This document shows, one piece after another, positions 1 to 13,001 of a DNA stretch of 64,000 nucleotides. Both the position numbers and the translations under genes were made by a program. Within the stretch, counting starts at the first letter, position 1, and each line of letters starts with the position of its first letter. Origin of the DNA: Himantopus leucocephalus (taxonomy: Eukaryota > Chordata > Aves > Charadriiformes > Recurvirostridae); contig RSEF01000002.1 in NCBI GenBank assembly GCA_003993805.1, positions 93,695,356 to 93,759,355 on the forward strand, given 5' to 3'. The notes beneath the pieces were generated by a model, which saw only the letters and a program-made list of their open reading frames with translations, had not been told where the DNA came from and searched no databases.

Positions 1-2104
1 TATTCTAAGAAGTTACTTTAATTTCACTAGACAACATTACTTTTTTTTAAAAGGAAAAAAATAAGAGATTGCTAAGAAAGTTTTAAAGTTTTAAACTTTT
101 AAACCTTTTTTAAACTTTTAAATCTTTTTGTAAATGTATGCCATGTTTGTTGTCTGCCTGGTACCATACTTTTTCTTCTGTTTTTGTTGGCTGGAACTTG
201 ATGCTGTAAACATACCTTGACTGTGTCTAAAAAACACAAATTTTGACTCTGGGGAGTCTCAACAGGTCTAATAAAACAGGATTTGATTTTTATCCATTAC
301 TTATTTTTTCAAGATTTTTTTTCAAGTGCTGCAGGACTGCTCCTGGGATAGCTACATGGCTAGTGCTGGATATCTCAGGTATCTGTATACCTGTCATTTG
401 AGGAATTTGAGAAAGACCTTGAGAAGTCTTTGCATTACTGAAAAGTTATTCATACAACTGTCTCGTTTAAAGTTTTATATATTTTTACAAATTTGGACAG
501 ATGAAAAAAAAAACCAGAGATCTCTGAACCTCTTTCGCATTAGAGTACTTCCTAATATCCTCAAGCTTGAAGAAATTCTGTCTGTAAGAGAATTGCATAT
601 TTGTTTCAAGGTATTAAATATTGGATATGTTTTCACACATTTTAATTTGTTATGTAATGTTAACTAATAAAACATTTATTTTGCCTATATGTATTCTTTC
701 AACTATCCAAAAGAAACTGCAGAAAGGCGTACAATTTAAAATGTGTCCCTATGTAAAGGAGGTATGAAATAGTAAGTGTCGCAGCTTCTCTGCTTTGCTA
801 ATGGGAAACACCAGCAAATGCTGTATTTGTTTTGCTGGTATTTTTTGTGCAATGCAAAACGTGTTCTTGAGAAACAACAGAATATTTATTTTCTGGACTT
901 GAGGGTATTTCAGAAGGGAGACTACAGGGGATTAATGGCTGAAAATCAAATACTTTACTCTGGGTGAATTTCTCTGTGTGTTTATTGATGCCAAGGTGGA
1001 AATCCATAATAAGCAATAGTGTGGTCTCTATTTGAAATGTTTTTGTCTTGGAAAGAAAGAAAATTTGGTTTTGATACTTTAATGGCATAATGTTATGATT
1101 AGCTGGCACAGATGTGTTTAAAAGGCTGGCAAAAAAATTGCTGGCATTTGGTGATTACTACTTAGGCAACTGACTCACGGCAAGGATATGCAACAGAATT
1201 GATACTTGTGGGTGAATTTTCATTGTAATCATCACTAGAAGCCAAACTTTACATTGCAGGTTGCTTAGATATATTACCCCACTGAAAGTAAAGGGGGATG
1301 GTCGTTTCCTTGCATGCTGTTGTAAAATGTTTCTCCATGTAAATAGATGGGAGAATAGGAAAGATGGAAACAGTGTGAAAATACTGGTGTCTTTATATCA
1401 CGTTATGGTCATGCTTCTACACAGATTTACGAAGAATGAGTTGGGAAGGTGTAGAGGTTGGGGCAGAGAAGCGAATAAAGAGTGTGGAGTCAGCACAGAG
1501 GAGTGTAGGGAAAAGCTCGGAGGGCAGAGGGGTGGAAGCTGTGGCACAGCCAGTGACGGCAGTAAAGCAGCTGAAGTGCGTTTGCAACCACCAAGGGGAA
1601 GGAGCTTCCATTGAGTGGCTGCTTGGTACCCATCAAACCATTCTCCACTCAAATGCTTCTGCCACTGCCTCAGTTACCTGTAGCAGCTGACTGCAGTTTT
1701 GGGACATCCCAGTCCAGGACACCCTTGTTCTCAAGGAGTTGTTCTTCTAGGTGTGCTGGTGGGAACATGGGAGAAAGAAGACAGCAACTGAACTTGCTTA
1801 GCATCCGTGTCTTGGGATAGCTTCTGAGTTGCCAAGTATCAGGGAGCAAAAATACTTGTCTTAGAGAGATGGACTCTTTGTGACAGGTGAAGACTTTCCC
1901 TTACTACCCCTGAGAACTGTGTTTGGTTCATCTTCTAAAAGTAGTGTCCTGACTCAAAGTAGAGCAGAGGTTTCATGGTTTAATACAAGACTTGCCAGCT
2001 TAACCACCAGCTCATCTGGTCCATACATGGAATTGTTTTGTAGCTGCTTAAATAATTTAGGTTGAACTTGCAATACGGTCTTGAGGGACTCATAGGACTT
2101 AAGT

Positions 2105-2150
2105 TTATGTATGTATGTGTGTATATCCATATATGCGTGTGTGTATGTTT
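2105..2150. repeat. TG/TA-rich low-complexity tract
   Basis: Alternating purine-pyrimidine sequence made of short GTAT, TGTG and ATAT units. It is imperfect and about 45 bases long, and reads as a decayed microsatellite. Confidence 0.6.
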
Positions 2151-2649
2151 TTAGGATGATTTCTTTCCAGGTTTGTTTGCAATAGATGACTTGGCCCTTA
2201 AAATGGACTGAAATAAACAGTGACAATTGAATTAGATAGTATCAGGCACTTCTGGATTGGCAATCTAGTATTTTAATTATATCAATAATTTTGGAGTCCA
2301 CAGAACAAAACTATAGTTTAAAGTGTGGGAAAGTAACTATAAATTATATCTTGGCGGTCCATTCTATTTCAATCACTTCCTGACTAAGTTTACTCAGTTT
2401 TCAAGCCAAAACAAGCTTTTCTAACTGCAAACATTGCAAGCCAATCTTGATCTATAAAATGCAACCTGTTGCTTAGCCAGTAAAAAAGCTGGACTCCAGA
2501 AACGGTCTGGGATTTCTGTTTCTAATAGAGCACAACGTAACTCTTTTATTACTGCATCATTGTAGTCTTGTCAATGGGAGTAATTATTTTACTGGTAACT
2601 TTAGCAGATGTGATGCATACTGAAGGCAGGTAGCAATAGTTAAAGATAT

Positions 2650-2731
2650 TCTTGTGGAGACTTTATTGTGGTATATTTCTAATGTCTAATNCTCTTGTGG
2701 AGACTTTATTGTGGTATATTTCTAATGTCTA
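2650..2731. other. Duplicated contig ends around a single n (2691)
   Basis: The roughly 40 bases before the n (from CTTGTGGAGAC to AATGTCTA) are repeated immediately after it. The pattern of copy, single n, copy occurs nine times in this window, so it is read as two overlapping contig ends that were joined without merging. Confidence 0.8.
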
Positions 2732-2812
2732 GTAATCTGGGGTCACAGCGCTAGGCACCTGAAAGGATAGCTGAGAGGAACTGGCTGTTAATTTTGCATT
2801 GCTAATACGGCA

Positions 2813-2912
2813 NNNNNNNNNNNNNNNNNNNNNNNNNNNNNNNNNNNNNNNNNNNNNNNNNNNNNNNNNNNNNNNNNNNNNNNNNNNNNNNNNNNNNNNN
2901 NNNNNNNNNNNN
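2813..2912. other. Assembly gap, 100 n
   Basis: A run of exactly 100 n. This is usually a placeholder for a scaffold gap of unknown size, so true spacing here is not known. Any reading frame running through it is meaningless. Confidence 0.98.
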
Positions 2913-3899
2913 AGTGGTTATGAGCGAGGGGAGAACAGTCACACCAAGGGATCTTTGCTGCTGGATGATCTCATAGTAAATAGAGAGCGCTAATGAATGC
3001 ATAGTTGTGGTGGATTGCTCATTTGAATTTTCTTAGACTGACGTATATAGCTGTCTTTAAAAATGTCACTTTGATGTATTTAGCTGCCAAAACTCAAACT
3101 GCAAATTGAGAAGTAAATACAAAAATGAGGAGAAGGATTTTGTAAGAACCAGAAATGCTGCTCTAGAAAGCAAGGATGCAAATAGTAAGTGCGGCTTCAC
3201 GCGAAGAACTTGAAGATTAGACTGCACAAATACCAGCTTTTGGGGGTATAAAAGAAACCAAACCAATACCACAGAATTATGTTCCATGTCAGTAGTTGTG
3301 CAGTGATATAAATGTACTTGAATAGTAGCTTGTATGTACTCAAAGTAAAAAAAACTGTTAACCACAATGAAACTAGATAAGGACACAGAAACGTGTGAAA
3401 GAAAAAAGACTTTCTTTACAGCTGAAAGAAAAAGTTTCTGGGAGAAAACTGGCCATAGATGCTCTCAGACAATTCAGACTGGAAGCGAAATAAAGGTGCT
3501 GTGTTGGACAGTCTGGCCTTCAGTCTGGGGGCTTACTCTTTTATCCGCTCAGCATTGATCTAGTGTGGCTGGATGATGTCTTTGCCCTTCAGCTGGGTTT
3601 TGCAGCCAAATAGTGAAAATTCAAAACAAGGAAGCCTGATAGGTGTTTACACTACCTGAATATCCAAGTGGTCTCACAATCCAAACACTGGATACCCCTG
3701 CAGCTCTTCTACTCCAGTGTCAGATAAGGTCCACGGCACTGAGCCTCACAGCTGACAGAATGATCTGCTGGTACCAGAGAAGTGAGTCACATCTGAGCGA
3801 TCTCACCACAGTATTGTGTATGCCTGCATCTTACTGAGATCCCATTTGACATCATCTAGGTGTGGATTGAGAAGAATTAAAACTTCCTTCCACACTGAC

Positions 3900-3940
3900 T
3901 CCTTTTTTTCTTTTTCTTTTTCTTTTTTTTTTTTAACAGG
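3900..3940 (+). other. Long polypyrimidine tract ending in AACAG
   Basis: About 35 bases of almost pure T with scattered C lead into TTTAACAG. This is a near-ideal vertebrate acceptor signal. No homologous or clearly coding exon follows and no strong GTAAG-type donor was found nearby, so it may be a cryptic acceptor or simply a T-rich repeat. Confidence 0.3.
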
Positions 3941-6900
3941 AATGAAATTTTATCTGCCTATTTTATTAGGATATACTCTAATGCATCCAGAATTCAGGGA
4001 GATCGCAGCAGTCTCCTTCGTGCTGTGACTTCTCTAGTTGTGCTGTGTCTGAGAGCTTGGTGTCCATGGTCTGAAATTAGAGATTTCCCACTGAATTCAA
4101 TGAATGATAAAACAGACCCTTAGTGCCAATGTCCATGGCATCATACTAAGAAAACTGCAAACTCATCTTGTTATGTTGTTATTAACAAGTGATCACAGTT
4201 TGTTCAAAATAAATGTAAAACAAACAAACAAACAAAACAACAAAAACTAACCATGTGGCAGTATGCCATAAAGCCCAAACCCTTATTTTAAGAAGATGCT
4301 TGTAGGTATTGGTACCTTCTGAAATCAGGGGTTTTTTTCCCCTATTTTGCTGGTGCATGAAGCTGAAGTTTCTCTCTGGGTAGTGTATCCTAGCATCTTT
4401 TACAGCAATATGATTTTTCTGTGTGATGTGGGGTTTATTTCAGAAACTAAATTGGTCTTGATTGTCTTTCAGGAAGTTCAAAGCTTGTTACAACTCTGAG
4501 ATTATGTCAGCTGGTTTGCAGTTCCAGGAGCCAGCATGTACTTTCTGAATAGGTCTGCATGTGCAATGAGATAAAGATAGGTTTGGAAGTACAGTGTAGC
4601 CAGAAAATCTTATCCAAATACACTGAGGAGGGTGCTGAAAAGAAACATTAAATACGTCATGTAAGAGTGTTTTTCTGGTATATTATTTTTGGAAGACCGT
4701 AGTGATTGCTTGGATTTTTTTTTTTTTGTGACAGTCGTGTGTATTATTGCAGTGCTGCATTTTACTAAACCTGGAGTACTGGTGAATAGGTGAATAAATT
4801 TCACTGAAGATACATCACAGTTAACGCTGAGGTGGTCCCATAAGCTTTAAGCTCAGTGTTAAGTTATGGAGATAAAAAATAAATAAAAAGAAAAAGTCAT
4901 CTTTGTCTAGACTTTTTATGCCTTACTGCTGTGGTGTCCTTGTTCTGCAGATCCTTTTGGAGTGGAATATATCCTTATTTTCACTGCATTTAACCTGAAT
5001 CATAAAGGGATAGGATTTTTCCTTGGTTCCATGTTCTGGCTGCATTTCTTTGGCACATTTGGTGTAATTCACTGTTTTCCTCTTGTGATCCTAACGCGCT
5101 TTGCAGGGCTTGTGACAGTAAATGGCAGGCTTAGGCACCGCGTTGCCTCCTCCGCCCCCAGGGCTCACCCATGTGGGGTTCCCCAGCATCTTGACTGAGC
5201 GGTTTCTGAGTGTCTCCTGGGAACTTGTTTCCCTGCACTCTTCAAGAAATAGACTTAGACCTAGGAAGGAAAATAAGTTGGACATATATGTATACGTAAG
5301 GACTGTAGGTGGTTCAGTGCGTTCTCAGGTACAAGTTATTTCTTGACGTTGCTTTGCTTTTTCCAAAGGTCTGCATTGTTTCACTCTAATGTTTCCTGGT
5401 TGTGAATTTCTGCTTAGCGGTTTTGACTCGGTTCAAGCCAGACTAAGCTGCCAAAAATATGACTAAATATGAGTCACGAAAGTTTTAGTTACTTTAATGG
5501 GTAAGTGAAGAGAAGATAAGTGTGGCTTTCACATACAATACTGAGAAATCCAGACAGTTTATTGTTGAATGCTAAAGAGTGACTGTTTATTTCTGCTTGG
5601 GTCCCCGAACTAGGGTTGTTTGACAGTACCTTTTCCAAAGTGTTCCCTTTTGTCAGTGTACAGCCTACAGGCCCTAAACCAACAGTAGCCAGGGCTTCTG
5701 TCTCAAGTTATTCTGTTGAAATACTGGTTTAGAAAACAGCTTTTTGTTCCTCTGTACTTGTTAGTTCTTCACCCTAAATTTACTCTTTGACTTTACATTT
5801 AATTATTACAGAGATGGAAAGAAACTGTTTTGAGTGATTTTTTTTCCCCACAGAAACAGGTTTGCTTTCCTTTTTTTTATTTTTTATTTATTTTTCTTGC
5901 TTTTTTTGCCTTTGGTGACAATTATCCATAAGGATGATAAACTTCACTCATAGCACTGAAGTTAAATGTTTCTGTCCTAGTTACAAGATTGCAGTATGGT
6001 GGGTGTTGCCTAAATATTAAAAAATGAATGGAAATGGGTGAAAGATGAAAATGTCCACAATTTATGAGGATTAAAATAAATCTTATTGTCATTTTGAAGA
6101 TGCTTTGGAGGTAATTTTGAAATCTTCTGTGTCTTGCACAGAATGAGAAAGCAACATACAAAATGCAATGGCTGAGCACAGAATAATTAAGTAATTGGTA
6201 AAATTATGGCTGTCTTCATGTTGTCTGTTTATTTATCCAGTGCTGTTGGGAAGGTGAGAAGGAAAAGCAGCATGTGTAGACCAGGTTTAATTGTTTAAAA
6301 AATATACTAAATAAGTGAGGTATAGGAGTTCAGGGGTCAGTCCTCTGACGCCATGATGTGAGAAGCTCTGCCTGGTGGGATCCTGTCCCATCTGTCCCTC
6401 ACGTCCAATGAGGAGGTTGTCAATAGGTCATCCAGCCTTTTTTGCAGACCATATTTGGGTACCTGGATCCCAGATTGCCTGCTTGTGGATTCAAATCAGT
6501 ATTTAGTGGTGTCCATAATTAGATGAAAGCTAGAGTTCGTTCTTGTGGTCTGAAAGCACAAGCCAGGTGTCCAGTCCAAGCAGGAAAAGGCCTTGACCTT
6601 GCTACAGCACCAAATTTCAAAGAACTAAGGCTGAGAAAAAAATAAGACATCAGTCTGTGCTCATGCTAGACCATGTTTGAATCAAATTCATCTTTTGGAT
6701 GCAGCTCTCTGATTTAGTGAGAGCTGTGTGCTTATATGGGGAATAAGAATTTGGGTTTAAAGTCTGGATGAGAGATGGTTTTAATTTTATTTTGTGGTTT
6801 GGGATTTTTACTGAGGTTTTTTTTAAGAAGAAGAAATAAAAGAAAACAAGTGCTTGGAGACAGCCTAAGAGTTATGATTTGAGGCAATATTTGTGCTTTA

Positions 6901-6950
6901 AGTTAACCCCTCTCCCCCAAAACCATTATTATAATCTAAAATTAAAGATA

Positions 6951-7100
6951 CATAGAATCATTTAGGGTGGAAAAGGCACTTAAGATCGTCAAGTCCAACC
7001 ATTAACCTACCACTGCCAAGTCCAGCACTAATCCATGTCCCTAAGTGCTGTGTCTACACATCTTTTAAATACCTCCAGGGACAGTATAGCCAACACTTCA
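6951..7100 (-). mobile_element. CR1 retroposon, 3' fragment
   Basis: CR1 is a non-LTR retrotransposon, the dominant one in birds. Read on the + strand the piece starts with ATAGAATCATTTAGGGTGG and continues through AAGTCCAACCATTAACCTAC and TTTTAAATACCTCCAGGGAC. This is the reverse complement of the CR1 3' region, so the element lies on the - strand. It breaks off near 7100 where the expected GGGCAGCC block is lost or scrambled. Several substitutions suggest an old insertion. It carries no reading frame. Confidence 0.88.
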
Positions 7101-7682
7101 ATAATCTATACTTAATTCAATAATCTGGGCAGAAGACTAGGTTGCAGTAGAACCAGTTGTGGGTTTTCCTATCACAGGCCCACTGCACTTCTGATAAAGT
7201 CTGTTGGTCTCTACAGATATTGGTGCAAGCACAGAAGATGAAGGCAATGGTCCTGGGTGAGGGATCTGACATACTCTGAGAGATGATGACATATCACTTA
7301 AGAGGATTAAAGGTTCATAGGTTCATACACAAAGTCAACAGCATCTTCAGTCTGACAGAACAGCAGCTTTATTGTTATGCCTTACTTTTTTTTTCCCTTA
7401 GAAATATTAAATGTGGTTTGTTTTGGAATTGAATTTGTACAAGCACGCTTTTATCTTTGTGCAGATAGAATGAGTATATAACAGTGCTCTTATTTTATTT
7501 TCTCTCTTTCTTTTGCAACGCCTTTCAGATTTTTAAGTAATTTTAGGAGGGACTTTTACCAGAAAAGTCCTATGTGAGTCCTAAAATGTAAGTAAGAAAA
7601 AACTAAGTATCTTAAAACACTGAAATCACGTGTGAAAAATAACTCCAGGGCACATTCTGAACTTTGGTATATGTTTAAATTA

Positions 7683-7973
7683 TGTAGGGATCCACTAAAA
7701 GAATTCCCTTCAAGCTTGATATCTGCAATTTGCACATTTGTGAACTGCCAGTGATGGAGAAGTTCCCAAGAAGAGCAGTGACTTTCCAGAGTATAAGAGT
7801 GGGAATTGAGGAGCCTGAAACTTTCCGNTGTAGGGATCCACTAAAAGAATTCCCTTCAAGCTTGATATCTGCGATTTGCACATTTGTGAACTGCCAGTGA
7901 CGGAGAAGTTCCCAAGAAGAGCAGTGACTTTCCAAAGTATAAGAGTGGGAATTGAGGAGCCTGAAACTTTCCG
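7683..7973. other. Duplicated contig ends around a single n (7828)
   Basis: Two copies of 145 bases (7683-7827 and 7829-7973) flank the n. By eye they differ at three positions (CAATT/CGATT, GTGATGG/GTGACGG and CCAGAG/CCAAAG), about 2%. This is what two haplotypes or two error-bearing contig ends would show. It makes a 145-residue - strand frame appear internally repeated. Confidence 0.85.
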
Positions 7974-9741
7974 GTCCCACCCTGGGGCATGAGGTTGGGG
8001 GAACCTTTTGATTCCTCACCTTTCTAGTCAGTGAATGGGAGATGGAGAGAAAAGATTGTAGCCATATCTGGGTAGGTACCCTTTTAGTAACCTCTGTTTC
8101 CTGCTGCAGCAAGGTGATTCTAAATCTGCGTTTTGCATGTCTTTTTAATTAATCAGTAAACTGTAGCTGACAGCAACAAAAAGTGGAACGAAATTGCTGT
8201 AAGAGCTACTGTTTGTAAAGCAGGAAGCGATTTTTGCTGTTGGAATTAGGAGATGCCAAGCTGTTTGACAGGGTGGTCAAACACGCACAGGAGCCACTGG
8301 AGTTGATCAGAATCTCCAATGAACGCCCAGGCAGGGGGTCAGGCTTTCTAGACCACAGGCAAATGGCTCAATCACAGACGTGTACCAAAGCCACCGACTG
8401 TTAGGCCTATTTATAAAGCCAGAGGCATGCAATCCCACCTGCACGCCAACTTTAGAATGAAGGGATGTGCTGTGTATTCTGGGAAATCAGATTAAATTCC
8501 TGAAACAACTCAGTGCTGGGTGGTAAAAGACCATCTGGTTACTGTCTGTCACTGGGACACTGTGTGCCCAAAGATGTCAAGGAGCTAGAGGAAGTCGAAG
8601 GTGAGGGTGAAGTTTTGCAAGCGGGTGGTGGAAGCTGCTGCTGATAACCCTCTTGTTCTGAAAGCCAGACCTGAAGTTATCAGCAAGCCGGTGGCATTTC
8701 TGCACTGAGCCAACTGCTACTAGGAACGCTGGGGATTTATAAGTGTGCTCTCTGTAATGGGGGGATGATCCATTTCCAGGAATTGGCTGGCTGCTTTTAT
8801 CAAAAAGACCCCTCATTATTACAAGGACGCGAATGCTTCTAGTGCTCTTGAATTTTCCTCCCTCACCCTGTTAGATTATGTGGCTTTGGCCTTTTGCATT
8901 AAAGGTTAGGTATTACAAAGCATTTAGCACGTTCTTCTGCGGTAAATGTATGTGAAGCACTGTATCATCAACAGGGTTTGTGTAAATATCAAAAGACTAG
9001 AAATAAGGTCTGTGAGAGGTTATGCCTATCCTAAATAGACGTGTCTTGCTGGGTTGGTACCGCAGCAGTAAAACAGATGGTAGTAATGTAAGTTTAGTAG
9101 TGAAAATTGAGCTAATACTATGTATCATGCATACCTTTGCATTATTCCTGTTTCAGCGTGAACTGGAGAACTGTTTAAAGTTTTCCAGCTGCAGAAAAGT
9201 ATCCCAGCCCCAAGTAAATAGGAACAGACAGTGCGTGATTAGGCTTACCTTTGCATTTCTTTATTTTCCTGAAGCCAAGTATGAAAACTTTCCTGACTTT
9301 CTTCTCTTAGCCTTCAGTGTGCAGGTATCCATATGTGACTGTGAAGTTCTTGCCCATATCTCTACATATTCAAGTTGACTTCTAATGTGGAGTCCTTTAA
9401 ATTGAGGTAAACTTCTCAGCTGGTCTCAAAGTAGCTGTAGTAAGAGCCTGTGCTTTAAAGAGAAATCAAGTGCCTAAAGCTTGATTACTTAGGAGTGTTG
9501 CTTATGAGAGGGACTTGCTGGCTCAGTCTCCCTGTAAATTCAGTTCTTTGATCTTTCTGCTGAGTCCCTCAAAAAGCATATCAGAGCTGGACACTTGTCC
9601 TGTGGGGATTTGAACATTCATATAATTCATTGTATGCTGCAGACTGCAGTCCCAGGAAACCATACCAACAGATGGCAGCTCCGCCTGGATGCCTACGTAG
9701 TATGGGGCAGCTCCACACGGAGATAAAACCTAGGTTCCCCA

Positions 9742-9800
9742 CCACCACCACCAAAAAAAAAATATCCCAAAACAAAACCCACCAAACCAAACAAACCACA
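9742..9800. repeat. CAC/CAAA-rich low-complexity tract
   Basis: A short (CCA)n run is followed by a stretch of A and then by repeated CCAAA and CAAAC units. It could be a degenerate poly(A) tail of an old retroposed sequence, but no body of such an element is recognisable next to it. Confidence 0.5.
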
Positions 9801-10538
9801 GCTGTGTTAGAAAATTAATAGCAAATTTAGTGTACCTGTGCTAATAAGACCTGTTAGTGAGCAGCAATGCTGAGCTTAGGTATGGCATCACTGTGATGCA
9901 GCCATGCCATCTCCCTTCATGAAATGGGTTTACGTTGCCAGCTTCCCGTCAGTGAGCTTTGTAGGTGTCATTTGTTGTAGTTCATGTCCAAAGTAACAGT
10001 ACCAGAAAAATCAGACCTTCACCTGATGGCTCAGGGCCTCTTCCTGCTACGTGTGTGCAGAAACCTCAAGATGTGCCTCTTTTTGTGTCTTGAAAAGCCA
10101 TGGAATGAAAAAATACAAATGGATTTGGCATCCTGGTTCATGGGCTCTTTAGATTAGAAATAATGAGATTACAATGCTCTTCATTGTACCAGAAAAGAGG
10201 GCACATTATACTATTTCCATGATTAATAATATAAACACTAAACCTCCTTGGCTCGGTAGCTGAATTCTCTTTCACTTCTGCAGATATCTCTGTAAGACTA
10301 AATGCATTTTTTTAATTGTGCAAGGGTAGTTGGGAGCGCTTGACCTTGGAAATGCAGTTTAAAAAGAGGGAGAACATCCTCTTTGCTTTCCTCTCTATGC
10401 TTTTAGTGTTTCCTTTCTCTGTTTCTCATCTGCATATTTTAAAATTATATTTATAAGACTCGATCTAGGCATGCATTGCACAGAGTTTCCTACCAAAACC
10501 GACCTTAAGCATTCACTCAGTTTGTGGAGCAAGCACTG

Positions 10539-10577
10539 CCCTCTCCTTCCCCCTCCTCCTCCTCCCTCCCTTCTCCC
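10539..10577. repeat. Homopyrimidine (CT-rich) tract
   Basis: About 39 bases of C and T only, made of CTCC and CCT units. Such mirror-like polypyrimidine tracts can adopt triplex structure. The C-runs are spaced too widely for a strict four-run quadruplex motif. Confidence 0.6.
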
Positions 10578-12968
10578 TGGATGTGATTCTGATCCGTGAT
10601 CCATCTGAAAGCAGAGCCAGATGGTCCTCACACACAGTGTACAGTACAAGTCCTCCCAGTCTGGGATGGGAATTGGCACTGAAGCAAATTTGAGTTCAAA
10701 AGTTTAACCACCCTATAGTAATTTACACATCTACAAATAAACGGAGCTGTTCCTTGCTCTGTGCGTTCTATGAAATGGCCTTTCATGTTGGGACTGCTCG
10801 TAAGGAGGATATAGGGTTCTTATGGTCTACATGGAATTCAGCAATAACACCACCATAAAATTATGGATTTCCCTTGTTTTGAAAGCTGACAGAGGCTGGG
10901 AGGCTTTGGGTTGCTTTCTGTCTCCATGAAAATGAATCTTCAGGTTCTGTGTAAATTTTTTTTATGCTTTATGAAATTCCCATGAAATGTGACACCTCAG
11001 GCTACGCAGACCCCGTGTAAAACGAGGAACTGAACCATGAAAAATGCACATCCTTAACTACTAAGCGAAGAATAAGTACTTGGGAAGTAGTCCCAGGGGC
11101 CTTTAAAGCCATTGTGGATGTTATATGATTTAACTACTCAAACTTTGTGAACGAGCCTTGAAAACAGTGTACCTATTCCAGCTCGTAGGAGCATATTACA
11201 GAGTATTTCTGCCTTTTTGTAGTAATCTTTTAGCCTGAAAGTATCCAAAACCTGATTCATTAGAGGAGAAAATGTGCGTAAAATAAAGACATTCATAAGC
11301 CGGCAGAGACCTGAATGCTCACACAAAGTGCGTGGCTGTTGGGGATTTCACTGTGAATTACTTGTGTTGAAAATATGCACATAAAACACAGTAAAATACA
11401 GTTGGGAAATAGTGTTTGATTATTCCCATTTCAAGATTAGATGCTTCCACAGCTGTTTGTGATGGTGATTGCTAGGATGCCACACAGAGTTGTGTATCCT
11501 GATACAGAAGCAGGGAAAATTAAGGACTTCAAAGGAGGAGGTGGGGAAGTAGGGTCAAATGTGTAGGATAATTAGAAAGCGCTGACTGTTATTCCATGAA
11601 GGTGATTATTGTGTGACATAAGGACATGTCAAAAATTATATTCTTCAAATGTCTTCAGAGTTAATTTCTATATCCAGATATGTTTGATCTATTTTAAATT
11701 ACATCTTAGGCCTGTCTGTCTGGAATTTTGCAAATGTGAATGCGTATGCATTTCTATCGATCATGTTCTCATAGGTGCAATCGGAAAATGGGAGCAGTGG
11801 ACTGTAAACTCTTAAAATACTTGTTTTCGTTACCATGAGGCAGTGACCTGCTTTAAGCCTCTGATTGCTATTGCATCAGAGTATTAGAAAACCATAGATG
11901 ATGTGTCTAAGAAAAACTGTACAGTATTCATAGGCTGATGACAGTGAGGGGTAATCTTGGTGAGCATATGGGAATATTAACGTTTCTCTTTGCTGCTGTG
12001 GAGGATTCCTGCTTGCCTGTTCTTCTGCATCACCCTGAGGAGCACGGGAGTAGCACGCACACCTTGGGAAGGCGGAGGTAGCTAATAGCTGCATGTTTAC
12101 AAAGGCCGAATGAGAAAAGATGGAAACTCTTTTTGCTGCTTTGTAATGAAGTATAAGGACCAGTTTACCATCTGTCAGTGCTACTTACTTCCCTCCTCCT
12201 CTCCTCCCTCCATCACCTCCCATGCACAGCACCAGAGTCACTGATGGTGGCATTGGATTGAAGAGGAGAGAACATGGGCTGGTTTCCTCCCGCTCCCCAT
12301 GCGTCTGTGAAAACTGGTTGTCAGTGGGTGCATGGGCAGGGGTTGAGCAGGCCTGGAGAAGTAGCAAAACCAAGTTCCCATGGAAAAGACGACAGGTTAT
12401 TGTATCTTCCCTCTGCAAGCCAGAGGGAGAAGAGTTGGGGTTGGCAGTCTCTGCCTGCTAGTGGGGGGAAGCACAGGTTTATCCCATTGCTCCAAGTTTT
12501 ACAAAAAGTGGAGATTGATAAACTGTGACTTTATTAATTATAACACGATTTCTTTCTCAGCGTATTTCTAGGCAAGAAGAAGTTTCTCCTGTTTCAGTAT
12601 GTGAGGCATTTCTGATTTTTTCCATTTAAATTCCTGACACTAAAGCCAGTGCTGTCAAGCCAGGAGAGGAGACTGTGCTCACCTCCTGCCCCTTAGCCAT
12701 ACAGGAGCACCGGCTTGCACTAGCTGCTAAAAATATTGTGCCTCTGTTGCTTAGGATGGGGTTTTCAATAATTTATCACTTTGACATTTCTTCCCAGAGA
12801 TTTTAGTGGAGAGAATTTATTGATGTAAGTGCCACGCAAAATAAGTCACTTTTTTCTTTGCCTCTTTTAATTTGTTGACAGCAAGAAAACTTCCCTCTTC
12901 TGACCTTATAAGTACTTCAGTTTTTATCCCCACACTCCTGGAGATGATAAAAGTGATTAAAGAAAAAA

Positions 12969-13001
12969 GGGAGGGGATAGTCAGGGTGTATGGGAGTGGG
13001 G
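12969..13001 (+). other. Potential G-quadruplex motif (+ strand)
   Basis: Five G-runs of three or four (12969-12971, 12973-12976, 12984-12986, 12992-12994, 12998-13001) are separated by loops of 1, 7, 5 and 3 bases. This satisfies the classic G3+N1-7 rule. It lies on the sense strand of FHOD3, so it would also be present in the pre-mRNA. Folding is not shown. Confidence 0.6.

Larger units (their letters stand above)
1..6950 (+). other. Intronic sequence, no gene seen
   Basis: AT-rich sequence with stops in all frames and only short chance reading frames. It holds a TG/TA low-complexity patch near 2105-2150, a 100-base assembly gap, a small assembly duplication around 2691, a long pyrimidine tract at 3900-3936 and T-rich tracts near 4715-4730 and 5870-5910. 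The patch at 1440-1600 and the CpG-containing patch at 5095-5175 are somewhat richer in G+C. I see no exon with homology I recognise. Confidence 0.7.

Noticed and set aside
5410..5470. A TGACTCGGTTCAAGCC stretch resembling a tRNA B box.
   Set aside because: There is no matching A box at the right distance, and no cloverleaf can be drawn.
6449..6458. CCATATTTGG, a perfect CArG box (SRF site), tempting because FHOD3 is a muscle gene.
   Set aside because: About five such matches are expected by chance in 64 kb of this composition, and nothing else around it suggests an enhancer.
7683..7727. Restriction-site words resembling a cloning polylinker (GGATCCACTA, GAATTC and AAGCTTGATATC close together), suggesting vector contamination.
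   Set aside because: The order and spacing do not match the usual plasmid polylinker and the sequence between and around them is ordinary intron. The same words appear in both copies only because the segment is duplicated by the assembly.
7675..8112. A - strand frame with an internal protein repeat.
   Set aside because: The repeat is the assembly duplication around the n at 7828.
8405..8415. CTATTTATAA, a MEF2-type site (another, TTATTTATAG, near 19159).
   Set aside because: Well over ten matches to this loose AT-rich consensus are expected by chance in the window.
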